64,000 nucleotides of DNA from Caulobacteraceae bacterium (GTDB lineage: Bacteria > Pseudomonadota > Alphaproteobacteria > Caulobacterales > Aquidulcibacteraceae). The position numbers were made by a program, and so were the translations under genes. The notes under the pieces are model-generated. The model ran no database searches. It saw nothing but the letters and a program-made list of their open reading frames with translations, and was not told where the DNA came from. The number at the start of each line of letters is the position of its first letter. The stretch's first letter is position 1. The stretch lies in the NCBI GenBank assembly GCA_009773335.1, contig WRPF01000001.1, forward strand, positions 1 through 64,000. The letters are read 5' to 3'. Positions 46,088-55,390 of this stretch are shown one piece after another.

Positions 46088-46966
46088 ATGTTTTATCGTG
46101 CGGACCAGATACTCATGAGTGTCCAGGGCATTGGATTGCAGACCGTGCGTGTCGGACGCGTGACGCTGGGTTCCTACCTCGCGGGCATGTGGCGATACCG
46201 GCATCTCATGTTCCACCTCGCGAATGCGGATCTTCAGTCGCGCTTTCGGCGATCGTCACTCGGCGTTGTCTGGGCGATGATCCATCCTCTGTCTTTCGCG
46301 ATGCTGTATTCGCTAGTGCTCGCAAACCTGTTCCAGCAGGAATTCAAGACGTTTTCCATTTACGTGTTTGCTGGCTTCATCCTCTGGGACGCGCTTTCGT
46401 CGTTCGTCCACCTGGGTTCGCAATCGATCATCAACGGAGCGGGATATCTCAAGCAGGCGCCCATCCCGATGCTCATTTTTCCGCTACGGACCTGTATTAC
46501 CGTCACGGTCGTATTCCTGATCGGTTTCCTGGCGCTCTTGATCTACAGAACTGGTGTGATTCTCATGTTCGGACTCGATGAGCCGATCATGACGATCTAT
46601 TGGGCGTGGGCGGCGCCATTGGTCATCGCACTATTTGTCATGGGCTCTGCCTGGGCGACGATCGTCGCGTTCATCAATCTCAAGTTTCGAGACACCCAGC
46701 AGCTGCTGATGATCCTGATGCAGGCCGTGTGGTTTTCCAGCCCGGTGTTCTTCGATCGATCTGTGTTCGACAATCCGCGCCTTGAGCTGTGGTCCGCCAT
46801 CAACCCTGTCCTGGCGTTTTGCGATGCCTTCCGCGACCCGGTCATCTATGGCCGCCCGCCCGAGATGCGCGACTGGATTGCGATAGGCGTCTGGACAGGA
46901 CTGTCCTGGCTGGTGGCGATTGTCATAACCGCGATCAACGACCGGAAATCGATCCACTATGTCTAG
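46088..46966 (+). CDS. ABC-2 type transporter permease (Wzm/KpsM-like)
   Basis: 292 residues from ATG 46088; ATG 46115 also possible. A cytoplasmic N-terminus, LMFHLANADLQSRFRRSSLGVVWAMIHPLSFAMLYSLVLANLF (the family's RFRRSxLGxxW block), then about six helices, with VWFSSPVFFDRSV and INPVLAFCDAFRDPVIYG near the C-terminus. These are hallmarks of polysaccharide/lipid-linked glycan exporters. It pairs with the next ATPase, which starts inside its last codons. 210 bases separate it from the synthase gene; I found no clear terminator there. Confidence 0.88.
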   Translation: MFYRADQILMSVQGIGLQTVRVGRVTLGSYLAGMWRYRHLMFHLANADLQSRFRRSSLGVVWAMIHPLSFAMLYSLVLANLFQQEFKTFSIYVFAGFILWDALSSFVHLGSQSIINGAGYLKQAPIPMLIFPLRTCITVTVVFLIGFLALLIYRTGVILMFGLDEPIMTIYWAWAAPLVIALFVMGSAWATIVAFINLKFRDTQQLLMILMQAVWFSSPVFFDRSVFDNPRLELWSAINPVLAFCDAFRDPVIYGRPPEMRDWIAIGVWTGLSWLVAIVITAINDRKSIHYV

Positions 46967-47729
46967 CAATGTCGTCAGCACCGGGCCGCGGATCATCATC
47001 CGCAGGGCGCAACTAGACTATCCGCTTGTCCGGGACCAGTCGAGCATCAAGTCCGCGGTCTTTGGCGCGTTGGGATTCAGGACCGGGCCGCGCATCGACA
47101 AAAAGGCAGTGCACGCCGTCAACGGCTTGTCGCTGACCATCAATCGCGGCGAGCGCGTCGGCTTGATCGGGCACAACGGAGCCGGAAAGTCGACGCTCCT
47201 GAGGACGATTGCCGGGATATATCCGCTCACGGACGGATCGATCGAGGTGACTGGCCGGATGCAGGGCCTCTTCGATCTGGGCACGGGGTTCGAATCCGAA
47301 GCGACGGGTCGTGAAAACATCATGTTCCGTGGCCTCTCGATCGGCTTTTCGCCGCGCCAGATTCGCGAACGTGCAGAAGAGATCATTGCATTCGCCGATC
47401 TTGGAGAGTTCATCGACCTGCCCATGCGGACCTATTCAGCGGGCATGTATGTTCGGCTCGGCTTTGCGGTGTCCACCTACCTTGAAGGGGACATCCTGCT
47501 CGTCGACGAGGTCTTCGGCGCCGGCGACGCGAATTTTCAGGAACGTGCAATTCGTCGCATGAATGACCTCATCGACAGGGCAGGTATCCTGATGCTGGTT
47601 GGCCATGACCTTGCACTGATGTGCAGCGTCTGCACCCGTCTTGTGTGGCTGTCCGGCGGCCAGATGGTGCTCGACGGCGATCCGCGCGAGGTTGCAGAGG
47701 TATACATCCGCAGCATGAGGGCGGCGTGA
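46959..47729 (+). CDS. ABC transporter ATP-binding protein (Wzt/KpsT-like, short form)
   Basis: 256 residues. Walker A GHNGAGKST, signature TYSAGMYVRLGF, Walker B DILLVDEVFGAGDANFQ, switch His in LMLVGHDLALM. The SAGMYVRL form of the signature and GLIGHNGAGKSTLLRTIAGIYPLTDG mark the polysaccharide/teichoic-acid exporter branch. It lacks the extra C-terminal carbohydrate-recognition domain of long Wzt proteins. ATG overlaps the permease by 8 bases. It powers export; the substrate is unknown. Confidence 0.9.
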   Translation: MSSNVVSTGPRIIIRRAQLDYPLVRDQSSIKSAVFGALGFRTGPRIDKKAVHAVNGLSLTINRGERVGLIGHNGAGKSTLLRTIAGIYPLTDGSIEVTGRMQGLFDLGTGFESEATGRENIMFRGLSIGFSPRQIRERAEEIIAFADLGEFIDLPMRTYSAGMYVRLGFAVSTYLEGDILLVDEVFGAGDANFQERAIRRMNDLIDRAGILMLVGHDLALMCSVCTRLVWLSGGQMVLDGDPREVAEVYIRSMRAA

Positions 47730-47835
47730 CTCCAGGAGCGGAGCCAAGGCATCCGGCGGCATCTTCGCCGCACAGAACAAAACGGGAATGCGCGGGTGCG
47801 CCGAATCATGCCTGAGATGGCGATCAGGAGCCTCC

Positions 47836-50800
47836 ATGTTCGTTCACCTTCGCGCCCGGTCCTCGTATTCACTGTTGCTGAGCATGTTGAGTGTGAAAGC
47901 GCTTGGCGGCCTGGCTGCCAAGAACGATCAGCCCGCCATTGCACTTTGCGACTCGAATAATCTCTTCGGAGCGCTGGAGTTCTCGGAAGCGGTTGTTGAA
48001 AAGGGCGTGCAACCCATCATCGGCTGTGCGCTCGACGTGCGCGGGGGCGACGGCCTTGATGGCGTGCTGGCGCTGCTGGCGCAGAACGAGGAAGGCTACG
48101 CCAATCTTATGCGGCTCTCGACGGCGGCGTTTCTCGAAGTGGGAGGGACGGGCGAGCCACATGTTTCTATCGAACGCGTGCTTGAGAACAGCGCCGGGCT
48201 GATCGCGTTGACGGGCGGCGTGCACGGGCCGGTGGCCGGTCAATTGCTCGCGCACAAGCCGCAGCAGGCCCGTGCGTTGATGGACATGTTGGCGGTCGCA
48301 TTCGGCGACAGGCTTTACGTGGAACTGCAGCGCCATGGCGATCAAAGGGAGGCGGAAGTCGAAGGCGCGCTCGTGGACCTCGCCTACAATATGGGTGTGC
48401 CGCTCGTCGCCACGAATGACGTCAGGTTCGCGGCGCGCAAGGATCACGCCGCGCACGACACGCTGCTGTGTATCGCCAACAGTACGTACCTCGGGGAGCA
48501 AGACCGGCCACGCGTCACGGCCGAGCACTACTTCAAGAGCAAGGATGAAATGCTGGCGCTGTTCGAGGATCTACCGGAGGCGACCGCGTCCACGGGCGAG
48601 ATCGCGCGCCGGTGCTCGGTGCGGTCGCGAACGCGCAAGCCAATCCTGCCAAGCTTCGACACCAGGGCCGGTCGTGACGAGCAAGCAGAACTTGCAGCGC
48701 AGGCGGAGGAGGGACTGCGTCGTCGCCTCGAAACGCTTGGCGCGGCGCGGCGGGCCGCGTCCGAAGAGGCGTACTGGGCGAGGCTCTCATTCGAGATCGG
48801 CATCATCCAGCAAATGGGATTTTCCGGTTATTTCCTGATCGTTTCGGACTTCATCAAGTGGGCGAAAGCCAATGGAATCCCCGTGGGTCCGGGGCGCGGA
48901 TCCGGCGCCGGCTCGCTCGTGGCCTGGGCGCTGACGATCACCGACCTCGATCCATTGCGGTTCGGACTGCTGTTTGAGCGCTTTCTGAATCCTGAACGCG
49001 TATCGATGCCCGACTTCGATATCGACTTCTGCCAGGAGCGGCGCGGCGAGGTCATCGAGTACGTCAAACACAAGTATGGCGCCGACCGGGTGGCGCAGAT
49101 CATCACCTTCGGCACGCTTCAGGCGCGCGCGGTCTTGCGCGACGTCGGACGCGTCATGCAGCTGCCGTTCGGCCTTGTCGACCGTCTCGCCAAACTGGTG
49201 CCTGCAAATCCCGCGAACCCGCTCACGTTGGCGGAGGCGATCGAGGTCGAGCCGCGTCTGCAGGAGGCTCGCAAGCAGGAGGTGGAGGTCGGCCAGCTCC
49301 TGGATACCGCGCTTCAACTTGAAGGCCTGTACCGGAATGCTTCGACCCATGCTGCAGGCGTGGTGATTGGCGACCGTCCGCTCGTTGAGCTTGTGCCGCT
49401 GTACCTCGATCCGCGTTCCGATATTCCTGCGACACAGTTCAACATGAAGTGGGTCGAGCCAGCGGGGCTTGTGAAGTTCGATTTCCTTGGCCTGAAAACG
49501 CTGACAGTCATCGATCGCGCGTTGGGATTCCTGAAAAAGCGCAACATTGTAGTCGATCTCTCGGCAATCCCCTGGGATGACGAGAAGAGCTACAACCTGC
49601 TACAGTCGGGGGCGACTTTCGGCGTGTTCCAGCTCGAAGGCCAGGGCATGCGGGACACGCTGCGCAAGGTGAAGCCGACGTGCCTTGAGGACATCATCGC
49701 TCTCATCTCGCTGTACCGTCCCGGGCCAATGAAGAACATCGACGCCTTCGCTGACGTGAAGCACGGGCGGATGGAGCCAGAGTATCCCCATCCGCTGCTG
49801 GAGCCGCTACTGAAGGAAACCTACGGCGTCATCGTCTATCAGGAACAGGTGATGCAGATCGCGCAGGTTCTGAGCGGCTATTCGCTCGGGGAGGCCGATC
49901 TTCTGCGGCGCGCGATGGGCAAGAAGCAGCCCGCGGAGATGGCGAAGCAACGGACGCGCTTTCTGGAAGGCGCGAGCGCCAACGGCGTGGGCGACGCACT
50001 GGCCGGACGGATATTCGATCTTGTCGCAGAGTTCGCGGGCTACGGCTTCAACAAGTCTCACGCGGCGGCTTACGCGGTCGTCGCGTATCACACCGCCTAC
50101 CTCAAGGCGAACTATCCGGTCGAGTTCATCGCCGCATCGATGAGCCTCGACCTCTCTAACTCTGAAAAGCTTGCGAGCTTTCAGCAGGACGCGCGCCGCA
50201 TGGGCGTTGAGGTGGCGCCGCCGGACATCAATCGGTCAAGCGCCGATTTCGACGTCGCCGACGGCAAAATACTGTACGCGCTCGGCGCTGTCCGAAACGT
50301 CGGGCTGGCCGCCATGCAAGGTGTCGTGGTCGAACGCGAGAGAGGCGGCCGGTATCGCGACCTCTTTGATTTCGCCGAACGGCTGGAGGCGAAGGCGATC
50401 AATCGGCGTCAGCTGGAGAATCTCGCCAAGGGCGGGGCCTTTGATTCTCTTGAGCCCGATCGTGCGCGTGCCTTTGCTGCGTGCGACATGCTCACGCAGT
50501 TCGCACAGCGTGCGGCAAGCGAGCGGGCAAGCGCGCAGACCAGCCTTTTTGGTTCGGAAGAGGCAGCTGTTCGGCCAGTCTTGCCTAAGGCGGAGCCCTG
50601 GAGCGCGCAGGACCGGCTCGACAATGAACGCGACAGCGTGGGCTTCTACCTCTCCGGGCATCCGCTCGACGTGTTCTTCGCCAATGCGCCGAGCGGCGCG
50701 ATGACCTCGTTTTCCGAGATTATCGAAACCGGGGAATGCGAGCAGCGGAATGTCGCAATGGCAGGCGTCATCCGGCGGATTCAGCCACGCCCGGCGCAAT

Positions 50801-51234
50801 CGGGCGGGCAATTCGCGTGGCTGGGGCTTTCCGACCCCACGGGGGAATTCGAGGCGATGATGATGCCGGAGGATTTTGAGCGCGAACGCGAGGCGCTGCA
50901 GGTGGGCAAGTCCGTAATCTTCCGCGCCCGTGTCCGCTGGCGTGACGGGGACCTGAAGCTTGCGTGTTCCCAGTTCGAGCCTGTCGAAGCTGCCGAGGCC
51001 CGCGCCAGCGACACCCTGCGCATCGTGCTGAAGGAGGGCGCGCCTCTTGGGGCGCTCGCCGACACCCTGAAATCCCTGGAGGGGGCGGGCGGCAGTGAGA
51101 TGAGGCCATTGACGCTGGTGCTGCGACTGGCCGATGGCCGGGAGGTCGAGATCGAGGCGGAGGGACGGTTCCCGGCGGGGGCCGCTGCGCGGGCTGCTGT
51201 AAAAGCGTCGCGGGGCGTCGAACGGGTTGGCTAG
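47836..51234 (+). CDS. dnaE: DNA polymerase III alpha subunit
   Basis: 1132 residues, the replicative polymerase. N-terminal PHP domain (FVHLRARSSYSLLLSMLSVKALGGLAAKNDQPAIALCDSNNL), the polymerase catalytic aspartates in MPDFDIDFCQERRGEVIEYVKHKYG, the fingers region GAGSLVAWALTITDLDPLRFGLLFERFLNPER, TLRKVKPTCLEDIIALISLYRPGPM, and a C-terminal OB-fold (VAMAGVIRRIQPRP). ATG 47836 follows GGAG; the ORF-track start at 47788 has an unrelated leader. DnaE1-type length. Confidence 0.97.
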   Translation: MFVHLRARSSYSLLLSMLSVKALGGLAAKNDQPAIALCDSNNLFGALEFSEAVVEKGVQPIIGCALDVRGGDGLDGVLALLAQNEEGYANLMRLSTAAFLEVGGTGEPHVSIERVLENSAGLIALTGGVHGPVAGQLLAHKPQQARALMDMLAVAFGDRLYVELQRHGDQREAEVEGALVDLAYNMGVPLVATNDVRFAARKDHAAHDTLLCIANSTYLGEQDRPRVTAEHYFKSKDEMLALFEDLPEATASTGEIARRCSVRSRTRKPILPSFDTRAGRDEQAELAAQAEEGLRRRLETLGAARRAASEEAYWARLSFEIGIIQQMGFSGYFLIVSDFIKWAKANGIPVGPGRGSGAGSLVAWALTITDLDPLRFGLLFERFLNPERVSMPDFDIDFCQERRGEVIEYVKHKYGADRVAQIITFGTLQARAVLRDVGRVMQLPFGLVDRLAKLVPANPANPLTLAEAIEVEPRLQEARKQEVEVGQLLDTALQLEGLYRNASTHAAGVVIGDRPLVELVPLYLDPRSDIPATQFNMKWVEPAGLVKFDFLGLKTLTVIDRALGFLKKRNIVVDLSAIPWDDEKSYNLLQSGATFGVFQLEGQGMRDTLRKVKPTCLEDIIALISLYRPGPMKNIDAFADVKHGRMEPEYPHPLLEPLLKETYGVIVYQEQVMQIAQVLSGYSLGEADLLRRAMGKKQPAEMAKQRTRFLEGASANGVGDALAGRIFDLVAEFAGYGFNKSHAAAYAVVAYHTAYLKANYPVEFIAASMSLDLSNSEKLASFQQDARRMGVEVAPPDINRSSADFDVADGKILYALGAVRNVGLAAMQGVVVERERGGRYRDLFDFAERLEAKAINRRQLENLAKGGAFDSLEPDRARAFAACDMLTQFAQRAASERASAQTSLFGSEEAAVRPVLPKAEPWSAQDRLDNERDSVGFYLSGHPLDVFFANAPSGAMTSFSEIIETGECEQRNVAMAGVIRRIQPRPAQSGGQFAWLGLSDPTGEFEAMMMPEDFEREREALQVGKSVIFRARVRWRDGDLKLACSQFEPVEAAEARASDTLRIVLKEGAPLGALADTLKSLEGAGGSEMRPLTLVLRLADGREVEIEAEGRFPAGAAARAAVKASRGVERVG

Positions 51235-51246
51235 ACCCGGCTGGAC

Positions 51247-51272
51247 TTGCCCGCCCCGGTCTCGTATATCCC
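51247..51272 (+). promoter_or_regulatory. Possible promoter of the rpsB operon
   Basis: TTGCCCG, 10 bases, GTATATCC match the Caulobacter-type housekeeping promoter with the shortest allowed spacing, about 150 bases upstream of rpsB. The distance leaves room for a regulated leader. Confidence 0.4.
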
Positions 51273-51305
51273 CCGCACTTCACACACGGGGTTGCCTCGT
51301 GCGGG
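51272..51305 (+). promoter_or_regulatory. Hairpin in the rpsB leader
   Basis: CCCGCAC and GTGCGGG pair perfectly around a 20-base loop at the start of the predicted rpsB 5' leader, followed by a second small stem GGCTC-TG-GAGCC. Autogenous control by S2 is known for rpsB leaders in other bacteria; that this leader does the same is inference. Confidence 0.35.
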
Positions 51306-51416
51306 TCGGCTCTGGAGCCGGTCCGCTCTTTGGCGTCCGGTGTCGGATTTCGCCCAAGGGTTCGATCCGGCTCCTCCCGTGGCGGCTAACCGGACGAACA
51401 GAAAGCAGACAGACAC

Positions 51417-52217
51417 ATGGCGCAGAGCGATCTCATGCGTCAGCTCATCGAAGCTGGCGCGCACTTCGGACACCAGACCCACCGCTGGAACCCCAAGATG
51501 TCCCGGTACATCTTCGGCGAGCGGTCCAACATCCACATCATCGACCTGTCGCAAACGCTTCCGTTGCTCGACGCAGCGCTTGAGAAGGTGCGCTCCACGG
51601 CGGCGGCGGGCGGTCGCATCCTGTTTGTCGGCACCAAGCGCCAGGCATCGGACCTGATTTCGGCCTCCGCGAAGCGCTGTGCCCAGTACTACATGAACCA
51701 GCGCTGGCTCGGCGGTACGCTGACCAACTGGCAGACCGTCTCGAAGTCGATCCAGCGCCTGCGCGAAGTGACTGAGCTTACCTCCCAGGAAGGCCCGACC
51801 GGCCTGACCAAGAAGGAAGTCCTGAATCTGACGCGCGAACGCGAGAAGCTCGACCGTTCGCTCGGCGGCATCGCCGGCATGGGCGGCACGCCGGACCTCA
51901 TGTTTGTGATCGACACCAACAAGGAGGCGATCGCGATCCAGGAGGCGCGCAAGCTCGGCATCCCGATCGTCGCCATCATCGACACCAACTGCGATCCGGA
52001 TCTGGTCGATTTCCCGATCCCCGGCAACGACGACGCCTCGCGCGCCATCCAGATGTACTGCGACATGGTCGCGGACGCCGTTCTGGACGGTCTCGCGCAA
52101 GGTCAGGTCGCTTCGGGCGCTGACGTGGGCGCATCGGCGACCCCGCCGGCAGAGCGCGCGCTGCGCGGTCGCGGCGAGGCGGCGGTCGAGGCGGCTGCGG
52201 ACCCCGCAGGCGTCTGA
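51417..52217 (+). CDS. rpsB: 30S ribosomal protein S2
   Basis: 266 residues. [61 protein letters not shown] and [24 protein letters not shown] are diagnostic. It has the longer Ala/Gly-rich C-terminal tail of alphaproteobacterial S2. It begins the translation/envelope block and is separated from tsf by a terminator-like hairpin. Confidence 0.98.
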   Translation: MAQSDLMRQLIEAGAHFGHQTHRWNPKMSRYIFGERSNIHIIDLSQTLPLLDAALEKVRSTAAAGGRILFVGTKRQASDLISASAKRCAQYYMNQRWLGGTLTNWQTVSKSIQRLREVTELTSQEGPTGLTKKEVLNLTREREKLDRSLGGIAGMGGTPDLMFVIDTNKEAIAIQEARKLGIPIVAIIDTNCDPDLVDFPIPGNDDASRAIQMYCDMVADAVLDGLAQGQVASGADVGASATPPAERALRGRGEAAVEAAADPAGV

Positions 52218-52221
52218 CCGT

Positions 52222-52245
52222 CACACCGTCAGAACGGTGTGTTTT
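52222..52245 (+). terminator. Terminator-like attenuator between rpsB and tsf
   Basis: CACACCGT-CAGA-ACGGTGTG folds into a perfect 8-bp stem with a 4-base loop, followed directly by TTTT. It has intrinsic-terminator form but short T-run, so partial read-through into tsf is likely, giving more S2 than EF-Ts transcript or marking an RNA end. Confidence 0.65.
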
Positions 52246-52277
52246 CAATGAACTAACGAACATCTGAGGGCATAGAC

Positions 52278-53213
52278 ATGGCCGAAATCACAGCTGCGCT
52301 CGTGAAGGAGCTTCGCGAAAAAACCGGCGTCGGCATGATGGATTGCAAGAAGGCGCTCGGCGAAACCAGTGGCGACCTCGAGGCCGCTGTCGACTGGCTG
52401 CGCGCCAAGGGGCTCTCGAAGGCTGCCAAGAAGGCGGATCGTGCGGCGGCTGAGGGGCTCGTCGGCGTCGCCGTGTCCGGCAACAAGGGCGCGATCATCG
52501 AGTTCAACTCGGAAACCGACTTCGTGGCCCGCAACGAAGGGTTCCAGAAGGCGGCGGCGCAGTTCGCCTCGACGGCGCTCGCCGCCAAGGGCGATCACGA
52601 CAAGCTCTTGTCCGCTCCCGGAGCCGGCGGCACCGTGTCCGACCAGATCACGCAGCTGATCTCCACCATCGGGGAGAACATGACGCTGCGCCGGTCGAGC
52701 TATGTTGAAGTATCGGAAGGCGTTGTCGCGCCTTACGTGCACAGTCAGGTGGCTGACGGTCTCGGTCGGATCGGCGTCCTTGTCGCGCTTGAGTCGAAGG
52801 GCAAGACGGACGTCCTGATGGACGTGGCCAAGAAGGTCGCCATGCACGTCGCGGCGACCGGCCCGCTGGCGTTGGCGGATTCCGAAGTGCCAGCCGAAGC
52901 CGTCGCCCGCGAACGGGCGGTCTACGAAGAGCAGGTCAAGGAAGACCCGAAGATGGTCGGCAAGCCGGAAAACGTCCTCAAGGGCGTCGTGGAAGGCCGC
53001 CTTCGCAAGTTCTTTGAAGAGGTCGTGCTGACCAAGCAGAAGTTTGTCATGGCGCCCGACCAGACGGTCGAAGCCTGGGTCAAGGCTGCCGAGAAGGACG
53101 CCGGCGCGCCGATCAAGATCGCCGCGTTCCGGTATTTCCGCCTTGGTGAGGGGGTCGAGAAGCCCAAGGACGATTTTGCCGCAGAAGTCGCTGGCATGAC
53201 CGGAAAATCGTAA
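52278..53213 (+). CDS. tsf: Elongation factor Ts
   Basis: 311 residues. VKELREKTGVGMMDCKKALGETSGDLEAAVDWLRAKGLSKAAKKA is the EF-Tu-binding N-terminal domain, and IIEFNSETDFVARNEGF the core signature. It exchanges GDP for GTP on EF-Tu. ATG 52278. Its expression follows the hairpin after rpsB. Confidence 0.98.
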   Translation: MAEITAALVKELREKTGVGMMDCKKALGETSGDLEAAVDWLRAKGLSKAAKKADRAAAEGLVGVAVSGNKGAIIEFNSETDFVARNEGFQKAAAQFASTALAAKGDHDKLLSAPGAGGTVSDQITQLISTIGENMTLRRSSYVEVSEGVVAPYVHSQVADGLGRIGVLVALESKGKTDVLMDVAKKVAMHVAATGPLALADSEVPAEAVARERAVYEEQVKEDPKMVGKPENVLKGVVEGRLRKFFEEVVLTKQKFVMAPDQTVEAWVKAAEKDAGAPIKIAAFRYFRLGEGVEKPKDDFAAEVAGMTGKS

Positions 53214-53284
53214 GCCGGAAGCCTTTGCAGAGTTGTCACGGAACGCGGTAACATGCCCGGCGAGATTCATCACAGGCGCCGGGC

Positions 53285-54052
53285 ATGATCGACAGCGACA
53301 CTGACGAGGACGGCGCGGTCGAGCCACGGCCGTCGCCAGAGGGGCCGTACCGCCGCGTCCTGCTGAAGGTGTCCGGCGAAGTCCTGATGGGCGACGGTCA
53401 GTACGGCATTGATGTCGACGTCTGCGACCGGATCGCTGGCGAGATAGGCGACGCGATCGATCAGGGCGTCGAGGTTTGCCTGGTGATCGGCGGCGGAAAC
53501 ATTTTCCGTGGTCTCCAGGGCGCGGCAAAGGGCATGGAACGCGCGCAGGCCGACTACATGGGCATGTTGGCGACTGTCATGAACTCGCTGGCCATGCAGA
53601 ACGCCCTTGAGCGGCAGGGTTACGATACGCGGGTTGTATCTGCGATCCCCATGGTGACCATCTGCGAGCCCTACATCCGGCGGCGCGCCATGCGTCACGT
53701 CGAAAAGGGGCGCGTGGTCATCTTCGCTGCCGGTACGGGCAGCCCGTTCTTCACGACCGATACCGCCGCCGCTTTACGAACCGTCGAGATGGGGTGTGAC
53801 GCCCTGTTCAAGGGGACAAGCGTCGACGGCGTCTATTCGGCCGATCCGAAGAAAGACAAGACGGCCAAGCGGTATGATACCCTTTCCTATCAGCACGTGC
53901 TGGAAAAGAACCTCAAGGTCATGGACGCTGCGGCGGTGAGCTTGATGCGCGAGAACAACATTCCGATCGTCGTCTTCTCGATTCGCGAGAAGGGCGCCTT
54001 CGGCGAAGTGCTCGCCGGTCGCGGCGTCTGCACGACGATCCGTGAAGACTAG
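53285..54052 (+). CDS. pyrH: Uridylate kinase
   Basis: 255 residues of the amino-acid-kinase family: [108 protein letters not shown]. It phosphorylates UMP to UDP with ATP. A slightly extended acidic N-terminus ([18 protein letters not shown]) precedes the fold. Between tsf and frr in the conserved order. Confidence 0.97.
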   Translation: MIDSDTDEDGAVEPRPSPEGPYRRVLLKVSGEVLMGDGQYGIDVDVCDRIAGEIGDAIDQGVEVCLVIGGGNIFRGLQGAAKGMERAQADYMGMLATVMNSLAMQNALERQGYDTRVVSAIPMVTICEPYIRRRAMRHVEKGRVVIFAAGTGSPFFTTDTAAALRTVEMGCDALFKGTSVDGVYSADPKKDKTAKRYDTLSYQHVLEKNLKVMDAAAVSLMRENNIPIVVFSIREKGAFGEVLAGRGVCTTIRED

Positions 54053-54078
54053 GCCCGCGAGAAAACAGGACTGGCCCG

Positions 54079-54642
54079 ATGCCGAACACTCCCTTCAATC
54101 TCGATGACATCAAGAAGCGGATGGACGGCGCGCTCGCCGCATTGAAGACCGAATACACCGGCCTGCGCACCGGCCGCGCCAATATTCACCTCCTGGATCC
54201 CATTCATGTTGACGCCTACGGAGCTTCCACGCCGCTGAACCAGGTCGGCGCAGTCTCCGCGCCGGAGCCGCGCATGCTCGCAGTGCAGGTGTGGGACAAG
54301 GGCGTCGTGAACGCCGTCGAAAAGGCGATCCGCAATGCCGGCCTGGGCGTCAATCCGATCGTGGACGGGCAGACGATCCGTGTACCGATTCCGCCGCTTA
54401 ACGAGGAACGGCGACGCGAACTCGCCAAGCTGGCCGGCAAATATGCCGAGGCTGCCCGGGTGGCGGTGCGCAATGTCCGACGCGACGGGATGGAGCACCT
54501 GAAGAGGCTCGAAAAAGACGGCGACATCAGCCAGGACCAGCACAAGAAGTTTTCCGAGCAGGTTCAGCAGGCGACCGATCAGTTCGTGAAGAGCGTTGAC
54601 CAGACGCTGGCATCCAAGGAAGAGGAGATCATGCAGGTGTGA
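54079..54642 (+). CDS. frr: Ribosome recycling factor
   Basis: 187 residues. [44 protein letters not shown] and the C-terminal helix [55 protein letters not shown] are complete. With EF-G it splits post-termination ribosomes. 26 bases after pyrH. Confidence 0.98.
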   Translation: MPNTPFNLDDIKKRMDGALAALKTEYTGLRTGRANIHLLDPIHVDAYGASTPLNQVGAVSAPEPRMLAVQVWDKGVVNAVEKAIRNAGLGVNPIVDGQTIRVPIPPLNEERRRELAKLAGKYAEAARVAVRNVRRDGMEHLKRLEKDGDISQDQHKKFSEQVQQATDQFVKSVDQTLASKEEEIMQV

Positions 54643-54658
54643 TCCTGCATGGCCGCTG

Positions 54659-55390
54659 ATGCCGGAACCTCAAGATATTGGCGCTGCGCCGCGACACGTC
54701 GCCATCATCATGGACGGCAATGGTCGTTGGGCGAAGGCGCGCGGCAAGCCACGTACCTTCGGACACAGTGCTGGGGTAGAGGCGCTGCGCCGGACCGTCG
54801 AAGCAGCGGGCGACATCAAACTTCCCTACCTGACGGTCTTCGGCTTCTCGACGGAAAACTGGGGCCGACCGAAGGAAGAAGTGGCGGCGCTTCTTGAGCT
54901 CCTTAGGCTATATGTCGGGAGAGATCTTCATCGGCTTGTGCGCGATGGCGTCAAGGTGCGCGTGATCGGGGAACGCGAGGGTCTGGAGCCCGACATACGC
55001 GCGATCATCGAGCGCGCGGAGGATCAGACGGCCGCGAATGCGACCCTCAACCTGACGATTGCTTTCAACTATGGCGCACAGGACGAGATCGTGCGTGCTG
55101 TCCGCCGGATTGCGGATGACATCGCTGCGGGACGTCTAACGCCTGACGACGTCTGTGCTGACACGTTCGCGCAGCGGCTCGACACTGCGTGCCTGCCACC
55201 GCTCGACCTCTTGATACGCACGAGCGGCGAACGGAGGCTTTCCAATTTCATGCTCTGGCAAGCCGCGTATGCTGAACTTGTGTTTCTGGAAGACCTCTGG
55301 CCCGATTTTGGACGCGAGCCCCTCGAACGCGCCATCAATGAGTTTCGGCGCCGCGATCGACGATATGGCGGCGTCGGGCGTGACGAATAG
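54659..55390 (+). CDS. uppS: Isoprenyl (undecaprenyl) diphosphate synthase
   Basis: 243 residues from ATG 54659; the ORF-track start at 54596 is inside frr. HVAIIMDGNGRWAKARGKPRTFGH (Asp-x-Asn-Gly-Arg catalytic loop), FGFSTENWGRP, and DLLIRTSGERRLSNFMLWQAAYAELVF are diagnostic for the cis-prenyltransferase that makes the C55 lipid carrier for peptidoglycan and glycans. cdsA overlaps its end. Confidence 0.97.
   Translation: MPEPQDIGAAPRHVAIIMDGNGRWAKARGKPRTFGHSAGVEALRRTVEAAGDIKLPYLTVFGFSTENWGRPKEEVAALLELLRLYVGRDLHRLVRDGVKVRVIGEREGLEPDIRAIIERAEDQTAANATLNLTIAFNYGAQDEIVRAVRRIADDIAAGRLTPDDVCADTFAQRLDTACLPPLDLLIRTSGERRLSNFMLWQAAYAELVFLEDLWPDFGREPLERAINEFRRRDRRYGGVGRDE

Noticed and set aside
45884-46216. 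110-residue minus-strand ORF between the pfa-like operon and the ABC permease, possibly a gene remnant (LYGKTMALD in an adjacent frame)
   Set aside because: Neither frame shows a family motif and the start lies inside the permease gene; insufficient for a pseudogene call.
51235-51416. Riboswitch in the rpsB leader
   Set aside because: Hairpins are present but nothing matches a metabolite-riboswitch core that I can recognise; kept only as a leader hairpin.
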